Made by a program: the position numbers and the translations under genes. The notes under the pieces are model-generated. The model did no database searches. It saw nothing but the letters and a program-made list of their open reading frames with translations, and was not told the origin of the DNA. From JAWKOK01 sp963765875 (GTDB lineage: Bacteria; Chloroflexota; Anaerolineae; Caldilineales; Caldilineaceae), in contig CAVXYK010000015.1 in NCBI GenBank assembly GCA_963765875.1, positions 186,001-250,000 on the forward strand: DNA of 64,000 nucleotides, given 5' to 3'. This document shows, one piece after another, positions 34,773-44,333 of the stretch. Positions within the stretch are counted from its first letter, which is position 1. Each line of letters starts with the position of its first letter.

Positions 34773-34815
34773 AAAGAGGGCGGCCATTCCATGATGGGGT
34801 GCCGCCCTCTTTGGC
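34773..34815 (+). terminator. rho-independent terminator after glnA
   Basis: Perfect 12-bp stem AAAGAGGGCGGC / GCCGCCCTCTTT (34773-34784, 34801-34812) with a 16-base loop. The stem itself ends in TTT. Confidence 0.75.
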
Positions 34816-35040
34816 CGCTACGTCTAGTTCAAACCCTTTTGTTCTCTAAACGCGGAATGATAGAATGGCAGCAGGCACGCCATGTTCCTCATGCCGTAGA
34901 CGCATTCAAGCGTGTTATCGCATCCGAACCCGATCAGCGAAATATGGCGGTGTTCAGGAATGTCCAGCTCAAATCAGACAACCACAGACTCTGCCCTAGA
35001 GGCACATTCGGTTCGAATCATCCGCTAAGGAGAACGAGAT

Positions 35041-36387
35041 ATGGCTATAGACTATACGCCTGAAAAACTTGAAGAGGTCGATGAACTTATCAAACGAAAC
35101 GATATCCGTTTCATCCGTCTTCAATTTTCTGACATTATCGGCATCTCCAAGCAGATCACGATTCCCGTTGGCCACTGGGACGCAGCCATTACCCACGGCA
35201 TCTGGTTTGATGGCAGCTCGATTGAGGGCTTCGCACGTATCGCTGAGAGCGACATGTACCTGGTGCCTGATCTGGACACCTTCGCGGTTATCCCGTGGGA
35301 GATGGATCTGTCGACGGCGCGTGTCATATGCGACATCTACACGCCGGACGGTTCACCCTTTGACGGCGATCCCCGCTATGTGCTTAAACGCCAGGTAGAA
35401 CGCGTGGAAAAACTCGGGCTACGCTACGAAGTCGGCCCCGAGTTGGAGTTTTTCCTCTTCAATCGACACCCTGACGGCAGCCTGCTGCCGCTGGTGCCCC
35501 ACGATCAAGCGGGTTACTTTGACATCAGCACCGATTTGGCCCACAGTGTGCGCCGCCAGATGGTTGATGCACTGCAATCGCTTGGCATCCGCGTGGAAGC
35601 GTCTCATCACGAGGTCGCACAGGGTCAGAACGAGATCGCCTTTCACTACGGTGCTGCGTTGAGCACGGCGGATAACGCCATGACCTTTCGCACCACCGTC
35701 AAAGCGGTTGCCCAGAAGAACGGCCTGCACTGCACCTTCATGCCCAAGCCCATCGCAGGCGTCAACGGAAACGGCATGCACGTGCACCAGAGCCTCTGGG
35801 ATGTCGCGACCGGTGATACTGCCATGTATGACGGCGACAATGAGTATGGACTCAGCGACACCGCGCTGCACTTCATTGCCGGTCAGCTGACCCATGCCAA
35901 AGCCATCACGCCGATCATCGCGCCGCTGGTCAACAGCTACAAGCGTCTGGTGCCCGGCTACGAAGCGCCGGTCTACATTTCGTGGGGTCGCACAAACCGC
36001 AGCGCGCTGCTGCGCATTCCGCGTGTCACTCAAGGGCGATATCGCAGCACACGCGCTGAACTGCGCTGCCCGGATCCCAGCGCCAATCCCTACTTGGCCT
36101 TTGCCGTCATGCTGGCCGCGGGCCTGGATGGCATTGAGAAGCGCATGACGCCGCCCCGCGCAGCCGAGGAAGACCTCTATCAGGTGGATGAAGCACGCAC
36201 AAGCCTGGGGATTCTGCCGGGCGATCTGGGCGAGGCGATCGATGAGCTGAAGCAGGACGAGATCATCCAGAATGCGCTGGGCCAACATGTCTACGAACGA
36301 TATGTCGAGGCCAAGACGCTGGAATGGAACGAGTATCGGCTCTATGTGACGCAGTGGGAGTTGAACCGGTACCTGTCGGTCTACTAA
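35041..36387 (+). CDS. glnA: second type I glutamine synthetase (GSI-alpha-like)
   Basis: A 448-residue synthetase of the shorter GSI type. FDGSSIEGF, GPELEFFLF, SHHEVAQGQNEI, NGNGMHVHQS and the C-terminal WELNRYLSVY are family features; length and ending match GSI-alpha enzymes of thermophiles and Firmicutes. Those are usually feedback-controlled, with regulation through GlnR rather than adenylylation. Tyr380 stands in EEDLYQVDE but without the adenylylation context. AAGGAG lies ahead of ATG. It may serve as the main synthetase, with the 471-residue enzyme as the alternative, or the reverse. Confidence 0.92.
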   Translation: MAIDYTPEKLEEVDELIKRNDIRFIRLQFSDIIGISKQITIPVGHWDAAITHGIWFDGSSIEGFARIAESDMYLVPDLDTFAVIPWEMDLSTARVICDIYTPDGSPFDGDPRYVLKRQVERVEKLGLRYEVGPELEFFLFNRHPDGSLLPLVPHDQAGYFDISTDLAHSVRRQMVDALQSLGIRVEASHHEVAQGQNEIAFHYGAALSTADNAMTFRTTVKAVAQKNGLHCTFMPKPIAGVNGNGMHVHQSLWDVATGDTAMYDGDNEYGLSDTALHFIAGQLTHAKAITPIIAPLVNSYKRLVPGYEAPVYISWGRTNRSALLRIPRVTQGRYRSTRAELRCPDPSANPYLAFAVMLAAGLDGIEKRMTPPRAAEEDLYQVDEARTSLGILPGDLGEAIDELKQDEIIQNALGQHVYERYVEAKTLEWNEYRLYVTQWELNRYLSVY

Positions 36388-36394
36388 GAAAAAC

Positions 36395-36472
36395 GAAGAA
36401 CAAAGATTGAAGAACGGAGAGCAGACTCTTGACGAGAGGGCGTTGCTCTTCGTTTTTTGATCTTTGTTCTTC
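36395..36472. terminator. hairpin between convergent genes
   Basis: Arms GAAGAACAAAGAT / ATCTTTGTTCTTC (perfect 13 bp) enclose nested partial arms. It separates the glutamine synthetase and the convergent ligase gene, where a terminator is expected. T-rich stretches lie on both strands. Confidence 0.5.
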
Positions 36473-36482
36473 AGTCTTCGTC

Positions 36483-37595
36483 CTACAACCCCTCTTTTGT
36501 CTCCACGATCAGATGGTCCACAACCGCATTGAGATCGCCGCCGGTATCGTCATAAACCTGTAATTGACGGTCAGCGCTGGTGCCGTGAACGAGCATGGAT
36601 TCGATGGGCGCGATGAATTCTCGTGTGCCCAGTTCATCGATGGCGTCGCTGACCAGATCGAGCAATTCTCGGATCAACTGGCGTGTCGGCACTTCGTCCG
36701 ATTTGCCGAAGTCGATCATCTTGCCGTCCAGCCCATAGCGGGCCGCTCGCCAGCGATTCTCCTCGATCAGATCGCGGCGGTAGTGGCGGAAAGTCACATT
36801 CTTCTGGCGCAGTTCCCAGAGCCAGAGCACGATGGCCTGGAAGAGCGCGGCAATGGCGATGGCTTCGTCCATACGCGTGCAGACATCGCAAACGCGAAAC
36901 TCAAGTGTCGGATAGAGATGGTGCGGGCGCACGTCCCACCAGATCTTGCTGGCGTCGGGGATGCAGCCGGAGTTGACCAGCGTATCGATGAGCCCGTCGT
37001 AGTCGGCCGGCGTGGGGTAGATATCAGAGATGCCGGAGCGCGGAAAATCTTCAAAGATGTTGGCGCGATAGCTCTTGAGGCCCGTCTTCTTGCCCACCCA
37101 GAAGGGACTGCTTGTACTGAGGGCCAACACATGGGGCAGCATGTAGCGCACTACATTCATGGTGTCGATGGCAAAGGCCCGATCCTCGATGCCAATGTGC
37201 ACATGCATGCCGAAGATCAGCAGTCGCTGAGCCAGCACCTGCATCTCCTCCAACACGCCCAGATAGCGCGGAAAGGGTGTCACCGGTTGATCGGCCCAGC
37301 GGCTGAACGGATGAGTGGATGCACCGACGATGGCCACGCCCCTGCTCTCGGCCAGATCGCAGATGAATTTGCGCTGCCTGGCTAGCTCGTCACGTGCTTC
37401 AGCAATATCGCGGCAGACCGGCGTGCCAAGCTCAACCATCGACTGGTGAAGCTCCGGTTTGAGCTCACGTTCGGCCATCATCAGCCTATCGCCCTCGATG
37501 AACTCGGTGATGTAGGAGCGCAACTCACGAGTCTCGGGATCGACGATCTGATACTCTTCCTCAATGCCAATTGATAGAGAGGGACGCTGCGTCAT
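36483..37595 (-). CDS. GCS2-family carboxylate-amine ligase (YbdK-type), copy B
   Basis: A 370-residue ATP-grasp-like glutamate-cysteine ligase family 2 protein. SIGIEEEYQIVD at the start, VELGTPVC, GASTHPFSRW, FGMHVHIGIED, STSSPFW and ENRWRAARYGLDG are family landmarks. YbdK-type enzymes have weak glutamate-cysteine ligase activity; the physiological substrate is uncertain. Start ATG overlaps the stop of copy A as ATGA, so the two are translationally coupled. It ends near a hairpin convergent with glutamine synthetase. Confidence 0.88.
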   Translation of the reverse strand: MTQRPSLSIGIEEEYQIVDPETRELRSYITEFIEGDRLMMAERELKPELHQSMVELGTPVCRDIAEARDELARQRKFICDLAESRGVAIVGASTHPFSRWADQPVTPFPRYLGVLEEMQVLAQRLLIFGMHVHIGIEDRAFAIDTMNVVRYMLPHVLALSTSSPFWVGKKTGLKSYRANIFEDFPRSGISDIYPTPADYDGLIDTLVNSGCIPDASKIWWDVRPHHLYPTLEFRVCDVCTRMDEAIAIAALFQAIVLWLWELRQKNVTFRHYRRDLIEENRWRAARYGLDGKMIDFGKSDEVPTRQLIRELLDLVSDAIDELGTREFIAPIESMLVHGTSADRQLQVYDDTGGDLNAVVDHLIVETKEGL

Positions 37596-38708
37596 GCGAT
37601 ATTCTCCGTTTCTGCAATCAACGAGTCGACCACGGCCTTCAGATCTTCCCCGCTCTCCTGCCAGACCTGTAGCTGGCGATCGGCGCTCGTGCCCCGCTCC
37701 AGCATGGTGTAGATATGAGACAGTTCGTCGATTGAGTTGAGCCTGCTTGCTTCCGCCTCGACCCGCTGGAGCAATTCTCGCAGAAGTGTCTCGCGCCGGC
37801 ATCTCCTGCTGTGTGCCGAAGTCGATCAGGCGGCCATCCAGCCCATAGCGCACAGCGCGCCATCGATTTTCGTTGATCAAGATGCGGTCATAGATACGGA
37901 AGGTCATATTGTGCTGACGTAGATCGACCATCCAGGCGACTACAGCCTGGATCAGCGCTGTGATGGCCAGTGCGTCGCGATAATCCGGCACCATATCGCA
38001 GATGCGAATCACCAGTGTCGGAAAGCGATAATGAGGCACAATATCGAACCAGATGCGGCTGGCATCCGGGATGCTGTTGGTACGGATCAGCGTATCCACA
38101 TAGCTGCGATATTCTTGATACCCGCTGAATGAGCCGGGGATTCCGGTACGTGGCAATGCATCGAGCAGGACTTTGCGATAGCTTTTGAGCCCTGTATTTC
38201 GACTGTTCCAGAAAGGCGAGCTTGTCGAAAGCGCCAGGATGTGGGGCAACAGGTAGCGCATGGCGTTCATCACATCAACCGCCAGCTCACGATCTTCGAC
38301 GCCGATATGCACGCGCATGCCAAAGGCCAGCATGCGCCGTGCGATCATCTGGGCATCTTCTATCATTGCCTGGTAGCGGGGCGACAATGCCGCTGCTTCC
38401 CAGTTGGTGAACGGGTGTGTGCCGGCGGCGGCCACACGAACGCCGCTCGCCTCGGCCGACTCAAGGACGCTGCTGCGAACACGCAGCAACTGTTCGCGCG
38501 CCTCCTTGATATCTGCGCAGACGGGTGTGCCCGCTTCAAGGACAGCGCCATCCATCTGCTGCTCCAGCTTGAATTCCGGCGTGCGTCCCTGGATGACGAC
38601 GCGATCCTTGGCCATGGACTGGGTGACGTATCCCAGCAGCGCACGGCTATCCGGCTCAATCATCTGGAATTCTTCTTCAATGCCAATGTTGAATGTCGGG
38701 CGGTACAT
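37592..38708 (-). CDS. GCS2-family carboxylate-amine ligase, copy A (frame slip near 37790)
   Basis: Tandem paralogue of the next gene: IGIEEEFQMIEP, EAGTPVCADI, GTHPFTNW, FGMRVHIGVED, STSSPFWNS and ENRWRAVRYGLDG. After EMPARDT the C-terminal domain continues in another frame as LRELLQRVEAEASRL ... RGTSADRQLQVWQESGED and stops at 37592. Without the slip the frame runs artificially into copy B as a 780-residue fusion. Start ATG at 38708 follows CCGAGG. Two unlike copies in tandem suggest different substrates or a heteromer. Confidence 0.8.
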
Positions 38709-38775
38709 GAGGAACCTCGGAAATCTACTGCGTGCTGCGTACTGCGTAATTACGTACTGTCGCAGGATCATATTT

Positions 38776-38884
38776 AATGTAGGTCCGACTTGCAGTCGGA
38801 CGAGCCTCATTGATCGAACTGTCACATCTCAAGTCGGACAGGTTCCGTCGGCAGAATTGTCACACTGCAAGTGTGACCTACATT
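38776..38884. repeat. GGTCCGACTTGCAGTC element, copy 2
   Basis: Outer arms AATGTAGGTC / GACCTACATT (38776-38785, 38875-38884) enclose two small hairpins, GTCCGACTTGCAGTCGGAC and GTCACACTGCAAGTGTGAC. The copy at 24201-24288 has the same organisation. Confidence 0.7.
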
Positions 38885-38914
38885 TTTTCATATGTTCGCC
38901 GTGCCCTCCGTCTG

Positions 38915-39772
38915 CTACCCCATTCGCCGCAGAAAACCCTTCAGCAGCGTCGATAGCCGCGGCACGATAATGGCTCCGGCCTCGGCAACCTCTTCATGGG
39001 TCGGTTGGTCCACGGACCTCAGATCATCGATGGCGATGTTGGTGATCGTGCTGATCGCCAGCACTTCCAGCCCGGCATGGTGGGCAACCAGCGTCTCCGG
39101 CACCGTACTCATCCCAACTGCATCCGCACCCAGTGTGCGCAACATGCGAATCTCGGCCGGCGTCTCGAAGTTGGGGCCTGCGATCATGGCATAGACTCCG
39201 CGGTGCAGTGTTGTACCGTTCTCCGCGGCGACTTCCTCGGCCAGGTTCATCAACTCCCGGGTATAGGTGCGGTTTGCAGCAGGAAAGCGGACGCCAAATT
39301 CCTCTAGATCGGGACCGCGCAGCGGGTTGTGTCCGGCCATGCCGGGAAAGTTGAGATGATCCTCGATCAACATCAGATCGCCGACCCGGAAATCCGGGTT
39401 GACGCCGCCGGCCGCGTTGGTGATGATGAGTTGCCGCACGCCCAATCTTGCCATGACACGTACAGGAAAAACAGTCTGCTGCATGGTGTAGCCTTCATAA
39501 AAGTGAAAGCGTCCCTGCATCACACAGACACCAACGCCTGCCAGTTCACCGATGACCAATTGCCCAGCGTGCCCCTTGACCGTACTGATCGGGAAGTGGG
39601 GAATATCGCGATAGGGAATGAGGACTGCGTTCTCTACTGAATCGGCCAATCCGTTCAGTCCGCTGCCGAGAATCAACCCCACGTCGGGGACCACGCTGAT
39701 TCTGTCGCGAATGGCGTCGGCGGCCTTGTCATACATGTCTACGGTGAAATTGCTTGCATTGAGCTCTGACAT
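38915..39772 (-). CDS. punA: purine nucleoside phosphorylase, family 2 (trimeric)
   Basis: A 285-residue phosphorylase that splits guanosine or inosine with phosphate. LILGSGLNGLAD binds phosphate; GRFHFYEGYTMQQT, TNAAGGVNPDF, AGPNFETPAEIRML and the ITNIAIDD region are the family hallmarks of trimeric PNP rather than MTAP or hexameric DeoD. It belongs to purine salvage. A terminator separates it from the recombinase gene upstream, so it has its own promoter. Confidence 0.92.
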   Translation of the reverse strand: MSELNASNFTVDMYDKAADAIRDRISVVPDVGLILGSGLNGLADSVENAVLIPYRDIPHFPISTVKGHAGQLVIGELAGVGVCVMQGRFHFYEGYTMQQTVFPVRVMARLGVRQLIITNAAGGVNPDFRVGDLMLIEDHLNFPGMAGHNPLRGPDLEEFGVRFPAANRTYTRELMNLAEEVAAENGTTLHRGVYAMIAGPNFETPAEIRMLRTLGADAVGMSTVPETLVAHHAGLEVLAISTITNIAIDDLRSVDQPTHEEVAEAGAIIVPRLSTLLKGFLRRMG

Positions 39773-39814
39773 TAGAGATACTCCAAACGAAAATCAGAAG
39801 CGGAATCTGGTCCG

Positions 39815-39845
39815 ATAAAAAAACAGTCGGCATAAGCCGACTGTT
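39815..39845 (-). terminator. rho-independent terminator of the recombinase gene
   Basis: Minus-strand stem AACAGTCGGC / GCCGACTGTT (10 bp, 4-base loop, 39822-39845) followed by a run of seven T. It ends transcription from 40893. Confidence 0.9.
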
Positions 39846-39939
39846 GGGGTGATTCTATATCGAGATCAAAATTGACGCTAATCGCTTTTTCCGGTGCGTT
39901 TAGACCCGGTCTGACCGATCTAGTCAGCTAAACGAATGA

Positions 39940-40893
39940 CTAATCATCCGGCAAGCTTTTCGACAAACTATCTGACTCAGTGGACGGCAAAATCGGCACG
40001 CCGTCGGCAACCAGCTCAGCGTCTGTGTCGCCTGAAACCTGACGGTAGACCTGGGTGGTGCTCAAATTGGCATGGCCAAGTCGTTCTTGTACTTCACGCA
40101 AGCCAACGCCGGAATCGAGCATATGCGTTGCGAAGCTGTGACGCAATGTGTGTGGCGTCACCGTCCCCTCAATGCCCACCTGCTTCACATAGTGCTTGAT
40201 GATAAGCCAGAGGCCTTGTCGTGTCAGGCGCTGCCCCCGATGATTGAGGAAAAGTGCGGTCTCGCTCTCGTCCACGAGTAGTTGAGGACGGCCTTCCTCA
40301 ATATATTTTTTTAGGGCATCGGCGGCATTGACATAGATCGGCACAGTCCGGCGACGTTTTTCCCCTTCGCCACAATTGATGGTCCTGCTCGTGACATCAA
40401 CATCTCCAACGTTGAGACTCACCAGTTCGGTGACACGCATGCCGGTCGCGTAGAGGACTTCCATCAAGGCCTTATCGCGTAGATCCTTGGCTCCGTTTCC
40501 CTTGGTGGGTTCGATCAATAGCCGTTCGATCTCTTCCTGGCTAATTGAACGAGGCGGATTCTTCTTCACCTTTGGCGAGTCCAGGTGTTTGGCAGGATTG
40601 TCTGCAATGAGTCCGGCATTGTACAGGTACTGGGAAAAGCTCTTTACGGCTGCCACCTTGCGCGCAACCGTTGATGATGCGTACTGGCGTTCTTTCAGAA
40701 AAAGCAGGTAACTTTGAACAGTAACCGCATCAACACTACGCCAGTTTGTGATCGGCGGCGCGTCAGGACGACGATAGTTTTGGATAAACTGGTAGAACTG
40801 CGTAATGTCATTGCGGTATGCAGCAATTGTATTGTCTGAACAATCTCGATCAACCTTCAAATATTCGAGAAAACGAGTAATCTCGTTCTGCAT
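39940..40893 (-). CDS. xerD: tyrosine recombinase XerC/XerD-like
   Basis: A 317-residue integrase-family recombinase. The N-terminal SAM-like domain spans about 1-95. Catalytic residues are Arg153 (TGMRVTEL), Lys near 179, His248 and Arg251 (HTLRHSFATH), His274 (LGHANLS) and Tyr283 (TTQVYRQV). Length and motifs match XerC/D, which resolve chromosome dimers at dif, though the C-terminus has about 25 extra polar residues. No phage or integron genes are near, so a housekeeping role is likely. No dif-like site was recognised. Confidence 0.85.
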   Translation of the reverse strand: MQNEITRFLEYLKVDRDCSDNTIAAYRNDITQFYQFIQNYRRPDAPPITNWRSVDAVTVQSYLLFLKERQYASSTVARKVAAVKSFSQYLYNAGLIADNPAKHLDSPKVKKNPPRSISQEEIERLLIEPTKGNGAKDLRDKALMEVLYATGMRVTELVSLNVGDVDVTSRTINCGEGEKRRRTVPIYVNAADALKKYIEEGRPQLLVDESETALFLNHRGQRLTRQGLWLIIKHYVKQVGIEGTVTPHTLRHSFATHMLDSGVGLREVQERLGHANLSTTQVYRQVSGDTDAELVADGVPILPSTESDSLSKSLPDD

Positions 40894-41117
40894 CCGCCCC
40901 TCCTATAAAGTGTCTTGGTCGGGTGTCGGTTGATTGTAGCATAACTTTGCATAAGAACAAAAGCTTTCCAGAATAGTCTGAGGCTATTTGTTTTGAGCGA
41001 GGATGTAAAATGCACCCTTTCTCAATATGAACTTTCAGCGGGTCTGTTCAACCTTTGACGTCTGTAGGTGTGCTGCAATATGTTATAATCAGTCGCCCGA
41101 GAGGTGCCATTGAGAGT

Positions 41118-43397
41118 ATGACTATGACTTTGCAAACGACGACCTTACAAACGACAATTGATCCCAATCAGGCCTATGCCGACGATCTTCGTCTGTTTAC
41201 CCGCGCGTTCTTCAGTTATTTCGGTGCGCGAATAGAGCCTGTCGACTCACAACCGGGTCTGCTCTCCATACACATGGATGGCCCGGTTGATAGTTCGGGA
41301 GAAAACGAGGGAGATAACGAGGGAGATAACGAGGGAGATAGCGGGCTGGCCAATCATTTTGGGAAGTCTGTGCTGTTGCTACGATTCCACCAATCACAGG
41401 TCGAGGGTAGCGAACTGGTCGCATTCGGCAGCCGCGTTTTTGACCAGATGATCGATTTTCTAAACCAGCATGGGGCCGTCACCGTTTTGCGTCTGCCCAG
41501 ACGGCACGCAGGAGGCGAGGAACTGCTGAAAGCGATCCAGCCCACCAACGCAGGAATCTCCAACCTCAAGATGAGCGAGAAGGAGCAACTCTTCTACGCG
41601 TTCAATTGGCATATTACCTATCGCGCAGACGACAAGCGCGAGGAGCTTTTTACGGTTCTGCTTGATGCAGACGGCGAGTATGTGGGGCCGGTTGACAGTG
41701 AATCACACGGCGGTGAGACGGAGAATCAGGAGGAGCAGGCACAAGACAGAGCGGAAGAGACTGAGACGAAGATTGAGTCGATTTCACTGGAGTCGATGTT
41801 GCTTGATGCCGAGTCGGTCACCATCGAACACGATGCGACGGGAGCGCTGACCTCCCCTAAGCTGCCGCCCATGACGCGGCTCCGGGAGTACGCGGAAATT
41901 GCCCGCAAGTACGCCATTTATCACGCTGACTTGCGCTGTATCGAACTCGAGGCCGACGTTTTGCCTCGATTGCATAAGACGCTCTCCCGGCTGAAGATCT
42001 ACTATGATCAGCAGATCGAAGAGGTCTATGACAGCCATGATCTTGATGGTGAAAAACGGCATATATTGGAAGAGGATCTGAAGCGCAAGATCGATGAAGA
42101 GGTTGAGAATCATCGCCTGCGCGTGAACGCACAGTTGTTCAGCTATGCGCTCCTGGAAGTGCCTACGGCCGCGGCCGACATTGCGCTCAGCGACGGCAGG
42201 CAGATTGTAGACATCCGTGTTCAGCGCAATCTCTATGACGGTGCCGTAGAGCGGCCCGAGTGCCGCGCCTGCGGACAAGAGTCCACGCACATCGCGCTTG
42301 ATCGCAACGGTCACATCACCTGCGATGACTGCATCCGTCAATGCGGGACGTGCCAGGAGATCTACTGTGCGCAATGCGGCGTGACCACCTGCCCGGTTTG
42401 CGGGCGTGAAAACTGTGAAGAGTGCAGCGCAGAGTGCTGGGCATGTGGTGAACGGGCCTGCCGGGACCATGTGGCGCGATGTCCAGTCTGTGGTGACACG
42501 GTCTGTTACGCCTGTCAGACCGAATGCGCGTCGTGCGGACGGCTGCAATGCCGTACTCACCTGCGCATCGACACCGTGAGTCCCGAGAATGCCAAACCGG
42601 AGCTAATCTGTCCTGACTGTGCGATCCGATGCCCGGGGTGTAGGCAATTCAGCGCGCATCTGGGCCTCTGCGATGCCAGCGGCCAGCGGTTCTGTGAGAA
42701 TTGCCTGGTTACCTGCGTCAAGTGCGGTCGCACAGTCGGCGTCGGGTTCTACACGGTACACCCCTTGACCGGCCGGCCCCATTGCAGCGCCTGTTCGATG
42801 AACTGCGGCAAGTGCGGGACAATCACGGTGGAGAAGATGGCCTGTGCGGTCTGCGGCACGGACTGCTGCACAACCTGCGGCCAGATCTGCCAGGTCTGCA
42901 ATCAGGTCATTTGCGTCGACCATGCAGTCGCCATGCCGGGCTGTGATCATGTAGTCTGCTCCGCCCATGTCGCTGAATGTGAGATCGGCGCCGAGCAGCT
43001 CTGCCCCATCTGCCACCCGCCCTGCGGCATCTGTGGGCGACACTACTGCGAAGTGCATTCGGATGTCTGCACCCGCTGTCGACGTCAACATTGTTCGGAA
43101 TGTGTGCGGCGGTCCGGCCTGTGTGACACCTGTGCCACCCATGACCGGGACGGCCTCTTCGTCACGCTCAATGACGAGCCTTGCGCGACCGATGACCGGG
43201 TAATCTATTTATTGCCTCACTATCGTTGGATGCGTAGCCGCAATGAGCGGTACACACTCTATTTGGGACGAAATCGGGAGATGTCAGCCGCGCTCATCGT
43301 TGTGGAGAATCGACCCGATGGGACGCCTGGAGATACAGTCCTACTGGCGCGTCGCCTTGGCATTCTTGACAGCAAGTATCGGGAACGGTGGCTGTGA
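41118..43397 (+). CDS. large protein with a chain of zinc-ribbon CxxC modules
   Basis: A 759-residue protein of no named family. Residues 1-390 are soluble and partly helical, with an acidic linker and a long charged coil (KTLSRLKIYYDQQIEEVYD onward). About 400-700 hold some eighteen CxxC pairs in regular series (CRACG, CGTCQ, CPVCG, CWACG, CASCG, CPGC, CVKCG, CGKCG, CAVCG, CQVC, CPIC, CTRC), enough for about ten zinc ribbons. The last 75 residues are a non-zinc beta segment. ATG at 41118 precedes the conserved start (MTMTLQTT). It overlaps the radical SAM gene by about 10 bases. Nucleic-acid or protein scaffolding is the best guess. Confidence 0.7.
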   Translation: MTMTLQTTTLQTTIDPNQAYADDLRLFTRAFFSYFGARIEPVDSQPGLLSIHMDGPVDSSGENEGDNEGDNEGDSGLANHFGKSVLLLRFHQSQVEGSELVAFGSRVFDQMIDFLNQHGAVTVLRLPRRHAGGEELLKAIQPTNAGISNLKMSEKEQLFYAFNWHITYRADDKREELFTVLLDADGEYVGPVDSESHGGETENQEEQAQDRAEETETKIESISLESMLLDAESVTIEHDATGALTSPKLPPMTRLREYAEIARKYAIYHADLRCIELEADVLPRLHKTLSRLKIYYDQQIEEVYDSHDLDGEKRHILEEDLKRKIDEEVENHRLRVNAQLFSYALLEVPTAAADIALSDGRQIVDIRVQRNLYDGAVERPECRACGQESTHIALDRNGHITCDDCIRQCGTCQEIYCAQCGVTTCPVCGRENCEECSAECWACGERACRDHVARCPVCGDTVCYACQTECASCGRLQCRTHLRIDTVSPENAKPELICPDCAIRCPGCRQFSAHLGLCDASGQRFCENCLVTCVKCGRTVGVGFYTVHPLTGRPHCSACSMNCGKCGTITVEKMACAVCGTDCCTTCGQICQVCNQVICVDHAVAMPGCDHVVCSAHVAECEIGAEQLCPICHPPCGICGRHYCEVHSDVCTRCRRQHCSECVRRSGLCDTCATHDRDGLFVTLNDEPCATDDRVIYLLPHYRWMRSRNERYTLYLGRNREMSAALIVVENRPDGTPGDTVLLARRLGILDSKYRERWL
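41304..41339 (+). repeat. three perfect 12-bp in-frame repeats
   Basis: AACGAGGGAGAT occurs three times without a break, encoding the repeat (N/D)EGD in the linker of the zinc-ribbon protein. It is a likely slippage-prone length polymorphism. Confidence 0.8.
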
Positions 43398-44295
43398 TAG
43401 ACAAGCAGAACAGCGATCAGTCATTGGGCCGGCAGACCGCCGCAGACCCGGCTGCTATCACAGAGGATCTCTTGCACAGCGCCGAGCGCCATCACGACGA
43501 CTGCCACCTCTGCCCGCACCATTGCGGCACAGAGAGGGCCGCGACCGCCGGTTTCTGCCGGGTCGGCAGGGCGAGCTACATTGCCAGTGAGATGTTGCAC
43601 ATGGGCGAAGAGTCGTTGCTGCGACCGGCCCATGCCATCTTCTTGAGCGGGTGTACGGCTCGTTGCACGTTTTGCACTGCAGCCAAGTTTGCCTTTGTCC
43701 CGACCTATGGCGTAGCAGTCTCCCCTCAGCAGTTGGCTGAACGCATTGTGTTGCGCCAAAGTCAAGGAGCGCGGTCGATCTGCTTCATCGGCGGTGATCC
43801 GGTCCCGCACATCCCCTTCATCCTCGCCACGATTGCTGCGTTGGGTACGCGCAAGGCCGCACCGGTCGTGATCAACAGCAACTTCTATCTAACTGAAGAG
43901 GCATTGGACTTGCTCGAACCGGCCATTGATATCTATTTGCCCGATCTCAAGTTTGGTCCTGGCGGAGGAGAACAGAGCGAGGGGAAACACAGTTGCGGTC
44001 AAGAGATCGGCGGGATGCCGGGATACTGGCCCGTGGTCACAACGGCCATCGATCGACTTTGGCGGCGCAGAAAAAGGTCATCGTTCGCCACCTGCTCATG
44101 CCCGGACACTTTGCATGCTGTACGGCCCCGGTCCTACAATGGCTCAGCAAACGGGCCGGAATTCACGTTAGCCTGCTGACCCAGTATATCGCGCCCGCCC
44201 ACGTGCGCGGAGAACTGGGCGCTCCGCTCTCATTCGACGACGTAGCGCGGGCACTAGCAATGGCTGCTGATCTGGGGCTGATGTTGGTGGATTGA
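43388..44295 (+). CDS. PflX/COG1313-type radical SAM protein (frame slip near 44050)
   Basis: A radical SAM enzyme with two cysteine clusters. The SAM iron-sulphur motif CxxxCxxC is Cys89, Cys93 and Cys96 (SGCTARCTFCTA), and an N-terminal cluster has Cys39, 42, 46 and 57 (CHLCPHHCG). This order is that of PflX-like (COG1313) proteins related to pyruvate formate-lyase activase, whose substrate is mostly unknown. The C-terminal part (VIVRHLLMPGHFACCTAPVL and on to 44295) is read in a different frame; the slip lies between about 44040 and 44075. The start GTG overlaps the end of the zinc-ribbon gene, so the proteins are co-expressed. Confidence 0.78.
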
Positions 44296-44333
44296 CACAA
44301 CGTAGAACGTCCATCTCCCGGCTGCGAGTGAAG

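Noticed and set aside
35000..35030. GGTTCGAATC, a T-loop-like sequence
   Set aside because: No matching stems or anticodon arm; not a tRNA.
36483..38825. A single 780-residue double glutamate-cysteine ligase
   Set aside because: The joining stretch is Arg/Gly-rich nonsense, and the natural C-terminus of copy A lies in another frame with a stop overlapping the copy B start.
40894..41117. dif site beside the Xer recombinase
   Set aside because: No 28-bp sequence with two 11-bp inverted arms around a 6-bp centre was recognised.
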